Part shown: piece after piece, positions 1-7,509 of the stretch
Position numbering within the stretch: position 1 is the first letter of the stretch
How the letters are laid out: each line of letters begins with the position of its first letter
Assembly (NCBI GenBank): GCA_039185235.1
Contig: JBCDAS010000007.1
Coordinates: 1 to 30,853, forward strand
Length of the DNA: 30,853 nucleotides
Direction: 5' to 3'
DNA from: Thermohalobaculum sp039185235
GTDB lineage: Bacteria; Pseudomonadota; Alphaproteobacteria; Rhodobacterales; Rhodobacteraceae
Made by a program: the position numbers and the translations under genes
Notes under the pieces: generated by a model
Seen by the model: the letters and a program-made list of their open reading frames with translations, nothing else
The model's database searches: none
What the model was told of the DNA's origin: nothing

Positions 1-900
1 CTCAAGGGCTGGAGTGATCGTGGTGATCGACCAAGCTTTCAGGTCGTGACGGGTGTCAGTACTGGCGCGATCATTGCGCTCTTTGCGTTCCTTGGCTCGG
101 ACTATGACGAGCAACTGCGCGAGATCTACACGACCTATGAGACCAGCCAGCTCTTGACCCCCACTGTCTTTGCCGCGCTTACCGGCGGGACCGCTTTCAC
201 CGACACGCGCGGGTATCGCGGCCTGATTGAGGACTATGTATCAGAAGAAATCGTCGCGACCTTGGGCCAAGAAGCCCGGAACGGACGGGCGTTGTTGATC
301 GGAACGACCAATATGGACGCGTCCCGTCCCGTGATCTGGAACGTGACCCGGATCGCCGCAAGTGGCCACCCGAATGCCAGGCGGCTGATCCATGATATCA
401 TCCAAGCTTCCTCGGCCATTCCCGCCGTGTTCCCACCTGTCTTGATCCCAGTGACCACCGAGAGCGGTCAACGCCATGACGAGATGCATGTCGATGGGGG
501 CGCCACCCAGCAAGTTATGTTTCTGACGCCGCAGATCCCGATCTCATTGATCGACAAGGCGGCGGGGCTCGAATTCGACCGGAAGATGTACATCATCATG
601 AACAACAAGCTTCAGAAGAGCTATGCGCCAGTTCGGCCGCGCGTTCTGTCGATCGCTGGGGCGGCGGTTTCGAGTCTGATCGGTGGATCAGGCTCGGGCG
701 ATATCTACCGGATCTTCGCGATTGGTCAGCGTGACGATATCGAACTGAACCTAACTTGGATCCCGCAGAGCTTTGACTTGGAGCCGGAAGAGCCGTTCGA
801 CAAAGCCTATATGACCAAGCTGTACGACCTTGGCTACCAACAAGGGGTCGCGGGCGAGCGTTGGCTCCCCTACCCTCCGGATTTCCGACCTGCTGAGTGA
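1..900 (+). CDS. Patatin-like phospholipase, 3' part (5' end outside window)
   Basis: The reading frame is open from the first base, so the gene begins upstream of the window. About 299 residues are visible. The serine hydrolase elbow G-V-S-T-G lies at visible residues 18-22, with the presumed nucleophile Ser20. The D-G-G motif that supplies the catalytic Asp of the patatin Ser/Asp dyad is at residues 165-167, preceded by His-Val. The glycine-rich oxyanion-hole motif expected just before the elbow is not in the window. Patatin-family enzymes hydrolyse acyl ester bonds of phospholipids or other lipids; the substrate here cannot be read. No membrane segment is obvious in the visible part. The gene converges on the LysR gene and the two coding regions overlap by 31 bases at their 3' ends. 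The family call is firm, the exact role is not. Confidence 0.85.
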   Translation, partial: LKGWSDRGDRPSFQVVTGVSTGAIIALFAFLGSDYDEQLREIYTTYETSQLLTPTVFAALTGGTAFTDTRGYRGLIEDYVSEEIVATLGQEARNGRALLIGTTNMDASRPVIWNVTRIAASGHPNARRLIHDIIQASSAIPAVFPPVLIPVTTESGQRHDEMHVDGGATQQVMFLTPQIPISLIDKAAGLEFDRKMYIIMNNKLQKSYAPVRPRVLSIAGAAVSSLIGGSGSGDIYRIFAIGQRDDIELNLTWIPQSFDLEPEEPFDKAYMTKLYDLGYQQGVAGERWLPYPPDFRPAE

Positions 901-1775
901 GGTGGCGCGCGCAGATAGGTTGTCTCACTCAATACCCAGTCCCGAAACTTGCGTATCGATCTCCGCCCAGCAAGTTCCTCCAGGCAAAGCAAATGGTAGC
1001 CGCCATAGGCCAACCCGATCGGAGAGAGTCTTTTCAGACGACCGAGTTCGACGTCCTGACAGACCAGTTCGGCCGAAGAGAGAACAACACCTTGCCCCGC
1101 CAATGCGCCTTCGATCGCGAGCAAAGTGGTCAATCCGCTGGTTTTCTGGGGCTGATAGGCATCGCGAAGCCCTGCTGCCTCGAACCAACGCTTCCAAAGG
1201 GCACCATTGTCCTCATGCATAAGCTTCAGGGCTAAAAGATCCGAGGGTTGCTCGGCCACCGGCAAGCTTGGAGCGCCATAGGGAAAGACGGGCGAGACCG
1301 AGATCAGATCCGCCCGCATGTCTGGCGCACTATGGCAAAAACGCAGTGCTAAGTCGCATTCATACGTCTTCAAATCTGCAAGTTTCGGCGTGGATTGCAG
1401 ATCGATGTCGATCTCTGGATGCAGCGCTTGAAACTGGCCGAGCCGGGGCATCAGCCATTTGAAGGCAAAGGTCGGCTCACAGCTGATTGTGAGCGTGCTT
1501 GGCTGTGCTTTGCCGAGCATCTCTGTTGCCTGAGCAATCTGATCGAGAGCTGGGGTGATCTGAGCAAGATATGCCGCTCCGATCTCAGTGAGTTGGACGC
1601 CACGCGCAACGGTGCGAAACAGCTGGACTTGAAGCCGCTTCTCCAGTCCCCGGACATGTCTGCTGACCGCGGCATGGGTGACGTTGAGTTCTTCCGCTGC
1701 ACCGGTGAAGCTCTGACGACGGCCAGCGGCCTCGAAGGCGCGCAATGCATTCAGCGGAGGGAGGCTGCGTGGCAT
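870..1775 (-). CDS. LysR family transcriptional regulator, GcvA-like
   Basis: This 301-residue protein has the LysR architecture. An N-terminal winged helix-turn-helix spans about residues 5-65 (L-N-A-L-R-A-F-E-A-A-G near the start, then F-T-G-A-A-E-E-L and A-V-S-R-H-V at the recognition helix). It is followed by a substrate-binding-like effector domain. The opening pattern P-x-L-N-A-L-R-A-F-E-A-A is typical of the GcvA subgroup. I chose the ATG at 1775 over an upstream in-frame start because the family begins there and an A/G-rich AAGGAAAA lies about 9 bases upstream. The gene is divergent from the DUF1127 gene, so the 99-base gap between them may hold both promoters. Its 3' end runs 31 bases into the opposing patatin gene. 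The effector and target are unknown; LysR regulators often control the divergent neighbour. Confidence 0.9.
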   Translation of the reverse strand: MPRSLPPLNALRAFEAAGRRQSFTGAAEELNVTHAAVSRHVRGLEKRLQVQLFRTVARGVQLTEIGAAYLAQITPALDQIAQATEMLGKAQPSTLTISCEPTFAFKWLMPRLGQFQALHPEIDIDLQSTPKLADLKTYECDLALRFCHSAPDMRADLISVSPVFPYGAPSLPVAEQPSDLLALKLMHEDNGALWKRWFEAAGLRDAYQPQKTSGLTTLLAIEGALAGQGVVLSSAELVCQDVELGRLKRLSPIGLAYGGYHLLCLEELAGRRSIRKFRDWVLSETTYLRAPPHSAGRKSGG

Positions 1776-1874
1776 GTGGTTATGTGACTTTTCCTTACAC
1801 AAGCTGTCAAGCAACGGCGTTTGTGAGCTCTGAGTACCGGCGACATTCTCCCATCAGGAAAACGGAGGATCGTA

Positions 1875-2108
1875 ATGTATTATCGCACACTACCCGCACC
1901 GCTGTGGGCTGATCTGGCTCGTTCCCTCTACAATGCTGGGGTCCGTCTCACCCGGTGGATGAGCCAGACGCATCAAAGGATCCAAGCCCATGGAAAGCTG
2001 AGCCAGCTGAATGATCATATGCTTCGCGATATCGGGATAGACCGGCGGGATCTGCTGCTAAGGCAATCGGATCACGGATCATTGGAGCGGCAGCGGCTTA
2101 CTTGGTGA
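1875..2108 (+). CDS. DUF1127 small protein
   Basis: This 77-residue, strongly basic protein carries the DUF1127 signature near the C-terminal end: L-S-Q-L-N-D-H-M-L-R-D-I-G-I-D-R-R-D-L at about residues 43-61. The start is well fixed by a GGAGGA Shine-Dalgarno at 1864-1869, five bases before the ATG. DUF1127 proteins are small, arginine-rich and common in alphaproteobacteria. In Rhodobacter, one member (CcaF1) has been linked to RNA binding and is encoded next to CcsR small RNAs. Whether that applies here is inference, but a highly structured element (2118-2318) begins nine bases after this stop codon. It is divergent from the LysR regulator, which may control it. Confidence 0.85.
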   Translation: MYYRTLPAPLWADLARSLYNAGVRLTRWMSQTHQRIQAHGKLSQLNDHMLRDIGIDRRDLLLRQSDHGSLERQRLTW

Positions 2109-2117
2109 GATCTCGAT

Positions 2118-2318
2118 CGAACCAAACGGAATGCGGGCCAAGGCCCGCATACACCTATGCTTGGCGCCCTCCCGGGCGCGTTGGCCCCAGCCTGACTGCT
2201 CCAGCGTAAATCTGAGCTAGGCGCCGGGCATCCCGCTTCGCATTTATGCGAAGGCGGCGAGCTTTGCTCGCCGAGGGCCCGTTAGGGCTCCTGGATGCCT
2301 GCGTAAAAGGTCGAGCTA
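2118..2318 (+). repeat. Structured dispersed element, copy A (hairpin, conserved core, four-way junction)
   Basis: This 201-base element is closely matched by an inverted copy at 18392-18591. Shared blocks are 18 of 18 bases at the 5' end (2118-2135), 9 of 9 at 2150-2158, 27 of 29 at 2162-2190, 12 of 12 at 2214-2225 (GAGCTAGGCGCC) and a terminal GAGCTA (2313-2318). Hairpin 1 is a perfect 9 bp stem (2131-2139 with 2142-2150). A smaller hairpin at about 2164-2179 has a TCCC loop. The 3' part folds as a four-way junction. The closing stem is GGCATCC/GGATGCC (2227-2233 with 2293-2299). The arms are 2236-2243/2246-2253 (8 bp), 2255-2262/2266-2273 (8 bp) and 2274-2280/2285-2292 (7 bp with a bulge). 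It starts nine bases after the DUF1127 stop and ends on the xerC stop codon. It could be a small RNA, a 3'-UTR element, a bidirectional terminator or a small non-autonomous repeat. Confidence 0.8.
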
Positions 2319-3239
2319 GCAGCGATCACGCGGATGAGCGGAGGTATAGACCTCCAGGAGCCGGGCTTCATCGAGACCCGTATAGACTTGGGTCGAACTG
2401 AGCTTTGAATGACCCAACAGCTCCTGGATCGCCCTCAGATCGCCTCCAGCAGCCAAGAGTTGCGTCGCAAAGGAGTGGCGCAGTGCATGCGGGGTCGCTG
2501 TTGCGGGCAAGCCAAGTGCGATACGTGCTTCAGCCATGGCTCCACTTAGCGCACGGCGGTTCAATGGACCTCCGCGGGCGCCCAGGAAGAGGGCATCGGT
2601 TGGACGGGGCAGATGCGGGCAAAGCGCGCGGTACTTCTCAATGGCTTCACGAGACACGGGCAGGACGGGCACTTCGCGTTCCTTGCCACCTTTCCCGATC
2701 ACGCGGACGACCTCGCCCAAAGGCGCATCCTGCTGTCGAAGACCCAATGCCTCCGATATGCGGAGCCCGGCCCCCCAGATCAGCGTCAAGGCGGCTTGGT
2801 CACGGGCCATGATCCACGGCTCTCTATGGGCCGAGACAGCCTCGAGGATGCCGGTCGCTCCCTCCACACTCACCGGACGGGGGAGGCGTGCCGGAAATTT
2901 CGGCGTACGGATCGCTTGGATTGCCGGGCAGGAGACCCCTTCAGCGTCCTCGATCCAGCCATAGAAGCTGCGCAGGGCAGAGAGCTTCTTTGCCAGGGTG
3001 CGGCTTCCGATCCCACCGGTCCGCTGACAAGCCATCCAGGCGCGGAGATCCCTCTCATCGACGGCACCAATTGCGCCTAGGCCTAAACTTCTCCCTCGGT
3101 ATTCGGTCAGGAAAGCTAAATACTCGGCAGCTGCTTGGCCATAAACCTCGACAGTCGACGCGTCCAAGCCTCGGACCGCGCTCAATTGACCGAGCCAGCG
3201 TCGGAGCAAGTCGCGGACACCGTCAGAAAGAAGGCTCAT
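2316..3239 (-). CDS. xerC: Tyrosine recombinase XerC
   Basis: This 307-residue protein is a housekeeping tyrosine recombinase that, with XerD, resolves chromosome dimers at dif. The N-terminal SAM-like core-binding domain covers about residues 5-95 and the catalytic domain about 110-300. The catalytic set is complete: Arg160 in G-L-R-I-S-E-A-L, a Lys in G-K-G-G-K-E-R (residues 182-188), H251-x-x-R254, His277 in L-L-G-H-S and the nucleophile Tyr286 in Q-V-Y-T. A longer open frame upstream lacks family similarity. The ATG at 3239 overlaps the DUF484 stop codon as ATGA, which indicates translational coupling. It is the last gene of the transaldolase-DUF484-xerC unit, and its TAG stop is shared with the end of structured element A. 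XerC rather than an integrase is inferred from length and context. Confidence 0.93.
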   Translation of the reverse strand: MSLLSDGVRDLLRRWLGQLSAVRGLDASTVEVYGQAAAEYLAFLTEYRGRSLGLGAIGAVDERDLRAWMACQRTGGIGSRTLAKKLSALRSFYGWIEDAEGVSCPAIQAIRTPKFPARLPRPVSVEGATGILEAVSAHREPWIMARDQAALTLIWGAGLRISEALGLRQQDAPLGEVVRVIGKGGKEREVPVLPVSREAIEKYRALCPHLPRPTDALFLGARGGPLNRRALSGAMAEARIALGLPATATPHALRHSFATQLLAAGGDLRAIQELLGHSKLSSTQVYTGLDEARLLEVYTSAHPRDRC

Positions 3240-3982
3240 CCCTGCGGATCGGTCCCAAGATGGCGGATCAAGAGACGCTGGGTAACCTCGGCCGTGAAGC
3301 TCAGAAGATCTGTCCCCTGATCGGCGGAGAACCGTTCCGGATCTGCCGCGCCAAAGGCAAGCAATCCGGTCACACCACTCAGAGAAAGTGGCAGCAGCGC
3401 TTCGGACTGCGAGGGTGAGATATGTCCGAACACAATCTCTTTCTCGGCAGGACATGGGCGCAAGGTAACCTGAGCAGGTTCTCCCTGGTCCAGTCGAAGG
3501 TAGGCATTGATGGTTCCCTCCGGCAGAATCACCACCCGCCCATCGAGGCCAGGTGCCAACTCGTCGGCTGGCCGCGCCTCGGGCACATTCGCCTCGAGAC
3601 AGAGCCGGGCTTCTTCGATCCCCACCATTTGCGGAAGGTCTTTGACCAGGCGGCGCAGGAATGTCTCCATTTCCTCAGCATCGATTAGAGCCAGCAGGGC
3701 GCGGTGCATCTGGTTGGTGGTCGCCACGTTCTCATAAGCTGCTGCAATGACTGAGCGGTTGGTGCGCATCAGTTTCTGCAACCGCCCCTCCATACGCTCA
3801 ACCAACCGATCGCGCAGGTCGACCACATTGCGGGCCTCTTGGGCCTGCGATCCAATCAAAGATCGCATGACTTGGTCATCGTTGAGAACCAAATCGGGAT
3901 TGGCGAGGATCAGAGAGCGGATTAACTCCTGCTCACCCTCGCTTAACTCGACGCCGCCGCCGCTGATCTGGGGCGCTCTCAT
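3236..3982 (-). CDS. DUF484 family protein
   Basis: This 248-residue protein matches DUF484, a family with an N-terminal helical segment and a GAF-like fold. The N-terminal third is highly charged and probably helical or coiled-coil (V-D-L-R-D-R-L-V-E-R-M-E-G-R-L near residues 53-67). The C-terminal part is more hydrophobic and contains the G-L-L-A-F-G segment typical of GAF-like domains. Its start overlaps the transaldolase stop (ATGA) and its stop overlaps the xerC start (ATGA), so all three genes are read as one coupled unit. DUF484 next to xerC is a recurrent arrangement in proteobacteria, but no biochemical role is established and none is claimed here. Confidence 0.85.
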   Translation of the reverse strand: MRAPQISGGGVELSEGEQELIRSLILANPDLVLNDDQVMRSLIGSQAQEARNVVDLRDRLVERMEGRLQKLMRTNRSVIAAAYENVATTNQMHRALLALIDAEEMETFLRRLVKDLPQMVGIEEARLCLEANVPEARPADELAPGLDGRVVILPEGTINAYLRLDQGEPAQVTLRPCPAEKEIVFGHISPSQSEALLPLSLSGVTGLLAFGAADPERFSADQGTDLLSFTAEVTQRLLIRHLGTDPQG

Positions 3983-4635
3983 TTCAGGATGCTCTGGCCA
4001 GTCTTCGCCCAGTCGGCGAGGAAGGCGTCGAGCCCTTTATCGGTGAGCACGTGATCGGCGAGCTTCTTCAAAACCCCGGGTGGGATGGTCGCCACATCGG
4101 CGCCAATCAGCGCGCTTTCCTTCACATGTCCGACCGTGCGGATTGAAGCGGCGAGGATTTGGGTCTCATATCCGTAATTGTCGTAGATCGTGCGGATCTC
4201 GGAGATCAGCTCCATCCCGTCCTGACCGTTATCATCCAACCTGCCGATGAACGGTGAGATGAAAGTCGCGCCCGCCTTGGCTGCCAATAAAGCTTGGTTG
4301 GCAGAAAAGCAGAGGGTTACGTTCACCATAGTACCCGCATCGCTCAATGCTTTGCAGGTCTTCAGGCCATCCCAGGTCAGTGGAACTTTCACGGCGATGT
4401 TCCCGGCGATCGCAGCCAGTTTGCGCCCTTCTTCCAGCATCGCCTCGAACTCGGTCGCTGTGACCTCTGCCGAAACTGGGCCATCCACTTCGGCGCAGAT
4501 CTCCTTGGTTACTTCAAGGATATCGCGGCCGGATTTTAGGATGAGCGAGGGATTTGTGGTGACTCCATCCACCATCCCGGTTGCGTTCAACTCGCGGATT
4601 TCGTCAATCTCTGCTGTGTCGATGAAAAATTTCAT
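3979..4635 (-). CDS. fsa: Transaldolase, small FSA/TalC-type
   Basis: This 218-residue protein belongs to the short transaldolase/fructose-6-phosphate aldolase family of (beta/alpha)8 barrels. It begins M-K-F-F-I-D-T-A, followed by V-T-T-N-P-S-L near residue 28, both hallmark motifs. The Schiff-base lysine is in N-I-A-V-K-V-P at about residue 83. The family either transfers dihydroxyacetone units in the pentose phosphate pathway or cleaves fructose 6-phosphate; the sequence alone does not settle which. The start at 4635 is supported by a GGAGGGG Shine-Dalgarno eight bases upstream, better than a longer frame starting at 4659. It is the first gene of the operon with DUF484 and xerC and is divergent from priA across a gap of about 70 bases. 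Confidence 0.92.
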   Translation of the reverse strand: MKFFIDTAEIDEIRELNATGMVDGVTTNPSLILKSGRDILEVTKEICAEVDGPVSAEVTATEFEAMLEEGRKLAAIAGNIAVKVPLTWDGLKTCKALSDAGTMVNVTLCFSANQALLAAKAGATFISPFIGRLDDNGQDGMELISEIRTIYDNYGYETQILAASIRTVGHVKESALIGADVATIPPGVLKKLADHVLTDKGLDAFLADWAKTGQSILK

Positions 4636-4709
4636 ACGGGATCCCCTCCGGCGCACCACTCAGCGTGCAGGGACCCTACAGGAACACAAGCAGTGGGGCC
4701 AAGCTCTTT

Positions 4710-6911
4710 ATGAACCACCAGATGATCCGTTTTGGCCCGGGAGAGGCCGTCGGGGTGATGATCCCCGCACCTTTTGATGGTGCCTTGGATTACGCGGTGC
4801 CTGAAGACATGTGGCTAAGCCCCGGGGACATCGTGCAGGTCCCGCTTGGGCCACGGCAGATGACAGGTGTCGTCTGGGGCGCTGGCGAAGGTGGACGGGC
4901 TGTCGAGACGCTCAAACCGGTCGTCCAAAAGTTTGCTGTTCCACCCTTGGCTGAAGCGATGCGGGCGTTTTTGGAGCGGGCCGCGGATTACACGCTAACC
5001 CCGCCCGGCATGATGGTCCGCTTGGCCACTCGCGTGCCTGACCTGGGCAAACCACCCCCGATGCGCAAGGTTTGGAGCCTCAGCGGTGTCGGGTTGGAGA
5101 GGGAAACACCCGCCCGCCGGCGCGTCCTCGCAATCTTGGCGGATCATGGCGGGCTGGGTCTTGGGACGAGCGAGATCGCCCAGATGGCCGATGTCTCCTC
5201 AGCCGTTGTCACGGGACTGGGCAAGGCGGGCGTTTTGGCGCCGAGAGAGGTTGCGCGGGACGCGCCTTTCGCACCACTGTTTGGCCAGAAAACTGGGGCG
5301 CATCTGAGCGAAGGTCAGGCGATCGCGGCTGAAACCCTTCGCGCGGCCGTCGCTGCCCAAAAGTTCAGCGCGACCCTGCTCAAAGGGGTGACAGGATCCG
5401 GCAAGACCGAGGTCTATCTCGAAGCGGTCGCAGAGTGCATTGCGGCTGGCAGGCAGGCCCTGGTCTTGGTCCCTGAAGTCGCGCTGACGCCTGGATTTTT
5501 GGCCCGAGTAGAGGCGCGCTTTGGTGCGCGGCCTGGCGAATGGCATCATGGAATCGCCCCGCCCGAGCGTCGCCGGGTTTGGTCGGCGGTGGCGGAAGGG
5601 CGCGTGCAATTGGTGGTCGGGGCCCGCTCGGCCCTGTTCCTGCCCTTCACGGATCTGGGTTTGATCGTGGTGGATGAGGAGCATGAGAGCTCGTTCAAGC
5701 AGGAGGATAACGTCCTCTACAACGCCCGCGATATGGCGGTTCTGCGTGCCTCAGAAGAAGGTGCCGCGATTGTACTGGCTTCGGCGACGCCATCACTTGA
5801 GACCTGGGTGAATGCTGAGACGGGGAAGTACGAGCGCCTCGATCTGCCAGAGCGGTTTGGCGCGGCCGTGATGCCCGAGATGCGGATGATCGATCTGCGG
5901 GTTGAGAACCCGGGGCGCAATCGTTGGCTCTCAGAACCATTGGTCGAGGCGACCCGGGTTCGGCTGTTGCGCGGCGAGCAGGTGCTCTTTTTCCTCAACC
6001 GACGGGGCTATGCGCCCCTAACCCGGTGTTTGGCCTGTGGGCACAACTTCCAATGCCCCGATTGTGATGCCCTGATGGTCACGCATCGGTTTAGAAGCCA
6101 ACTGCTCTGCCACCAATGCGGACATATTGAACCCTTGCCCAGGTCCTGTCCGGCCTGCGGTCGGGATGATCGGCTCTCGGTCATCGGACCTGGGGTTGAA
6201 CGGCTGGCGGAGGAGGCGGCGGATCTTTTCCCAGATGCTCGGATCGAGATCTTGAGCTCTGACATTGCAGATGGGCCGGAGGCTTTGAAGCTGCGCCTGC
6301 AGGCGATTGCGGAAGGCGAGGCGGATATCATTATCGGCACGCAGATGGTTGCGAAGGGTCATAATTTCCCGCTGCTGACGCTCGTCGGGGTTATCGATGC
6401 AGATATGGGTTTGGCGGGTGGGGATCTGCGCGCGGCAGAGCGCAGCTTTCAGTTGATCCATCAAGTGGCGGGGCGTGCGGGTCGTGCAGACAAGCCGGGA
6501 GTTGCGATGGTCCAGACCGCCTCGCCAGATCATGATGTGATGCGAGCGATCCTCTCGGGCGAGGCAGAGGCCTTCTGGCGGGCGGAAGCCGCAATCCGCG
6601 AAGCCGCAGGCGCCCCGCCTTTTGGTCGGATGGCGGGTGTCGTGGTCTCTGGCGTTGATGAGGCGAATGTGTGGGAGGTCGCGAACAATCTGGCTCGCGC
6701 AGCGCCCATGTTGGCATATGCGGGTGCACAAGTCTTGGGTCCAGCTCCAGCGCCCTTTGCCCGCCTACGCGGTCGTCATCGGGTAAGGCTATTGATCCAA
6801 GCACCCAAGGCCGCGCGGATCCAGCCGGCGATCAAGGCGTGGCGCGCTTCCGTCAAAGTTTCTGGCCAGACGCGGGTGGTGGTGGATATCGATCCGCAAA
6901 GCTTCCTATAG
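4710..6911 (+). CDS. priA: Primosomal protein N' (replication restart helicase PriA)
   Basis: This 733-residue DNA helicase reloads the replisome at stalled forks. The N-terminal DNA-binding domain contains the family's P-F-D-G-A-L-D-Y. Walker A G-V-T-G-S-G-K-T is at residues 226-233 and the DEEH box at 322-325. Eight zinc-ligand cysteines at 440, 443, 449, 452, 467, 470, 480 and 483 form the two PriA zinc sites. Late helicase motifs include G-T-Q-M-V-A-K-G-H near 543 and Q-V-A-G-R-A-G-R at 585-592. The set is complete and intact. Starts at 4665 (GTG), 4710 (ATG) and 4722 (ATG) are all in frame. I prefer 4710 on family length, although its Shine-Dalgarno is weak. It is divergent from the transaldolase operon. 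Confidence 0.95.
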   Translation: MNHQMIRFGPGEAVGVMIPAPFDGALDYAVPEDMWLSPGDIVQVPLGPRQMTGVVWGAGEGGRAVETLKPVVQKFAVPPLAEAMRAFLERAADYTLTPPGMMVRLATRVPDLGKPPPMRKVWSLSGVGLERETPARRRVLAILADHGGLGLGTSEIAQMADVSSAVVTGLGKAGVLAPREVARDAPFAPLFGQKTGAHLSEGQAIAAETLRAAVAAQKFSATLLKGVTGSGKTEVYLEAVAECIAAGRQALVLVPEVALTPGFLARVEARFGARPGEWHHGIAPPERRRVWSAVAEGRVQLVVGARSALFLPFTDLGLIVVDEEHESSFKQEDNVLYNARDMAVLRASEEGAAIVLASATPSLETWVNAETGKYERLDLPERFGAAVMPEMRMIDLRVENPGRNRWLSEPLVEATRVRLLRGEQVLFFLNRRGYAPLTRCLACGHNFQCPDCDALMVTHRFRSQLLCHQCGHIEPLPRSCPACGRDDRLSVIGPGVERLAEEAADLFPDARIEILSSDIADGPEALKLRLQAIAEGEADIIIGTQMVAKGHNFPLLTLVGVIDADMGLAGGDLRAAERSFQLIHQVAGRAGRADKPGVAMVQTASPDHDVMRAILSGEAEAFWRAEAAIREAAGAPPFGRMAGVVVSGVDEANVWEVANNLARAAPMLAYAGAQVLGPAPAPFARLRGRHRVRLLIQAPKAARIQPAIKAWRASVKVSGQTRVVVDIDPQSFL

Positions 6912-7509
6912 GAAGTCCTTTCCAGAAGGGATTGGTGGTGATCACGGCTTTCCGTTACCGCCTCTTCTGCCCGCGATAAGCCCCTCTCCCCGCGCCTCCC
7001 AGGCAAGGTTGCGAATGGATTTTACCTCTTCTGCGACCCACCCACCCCGGCGCGGGGAGAGGTTTCCCGCCGATCAGACTGTCTGGGAGGTTTTCCCGAT
7101 TCTTGGCCATCACCCAGCCCATCCTATCGAACTGGTTTTGCGCTTCGCATGTTCGATTTCTGGGTCTCACGACATGTGACATTGATCAAGTTTTCGGATA
7201 CGGCGTTGCTGCATGCGATCTATCGAGATCCCGATTCCCATTTCCGGGGCAAGAGATACGGGTGATTCCTCTGTTCTGCTGTCCGACTGCGCCAAAAACT
7301 GCGACATTGTGACCATCTGTTTGGGCGTCTGAGTCTCTTTCCTTCCGGGCCAGTCCGGGGCAAACCGCGCGCGGGACTTCGCGGGCCCGAGGAGAGTTGT
7401 GCTCCCGGCCCCTTTCTGCTAGCGAAGCCCCGCGTGATCCGCCCCCTGCGGAGACGCGCCCGAGGGGACAAGGCCTAACGTCTGTTGGGCTCGATGAGAA
7501 AGGCTAGAC
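6912..7509. other. 598-base intergenic region upstream of the atp operon, with inverted and direct repeats
   Basis: No convincing gene is seen. Short open frames here (for example 7103-7312 plus, 6955-7182 minus) have no recognisable motifs. A perfect 14 bp inverted repeat (6983-6996 with 7050-7063, CCTCTCCCCGCGCC and its complement) encloses a 53-base loop. The 10-mer CCTCTTCTGC occurs at 6961-6970 and again at 7026-7035, and near-identical AGGTTTCCCG/AGGTTTTCCCG occur at 7061-7070 and 7088-7098. The stretch must also hold the promoter and leader of the atp operon; I could not place -35/-10 boxes with confidence. An imperfect FNR-type palindrome (GTGAC, 4 bases, ATCAA) is at 7176-7189. Confidence 0.6.

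Noticed and set aside
2316..3239. Tyrosine recombinase as a sign of a mobile element or integron
   Set aside because: Its length, full XerC-like layout and overlap with DUF484 mark it as the housekeeping recombinase; no attachment sites or cargo genes are seen.
3240..3455. Extended N-terminus of xerC giving 379 residues
   Set aside because: The extra 72 residues are the wrong-frame reading of the DUF484 gene; the ATGA-coupled start at 3239 fits the family.
7103..7312. Small plus-strand frame of 69 codons in the gap before atpH
   Set aside because: There is no Shine-Dalgarno, no family resemblance, and it overlaps repeat-rich sequence and the probable promoter region.
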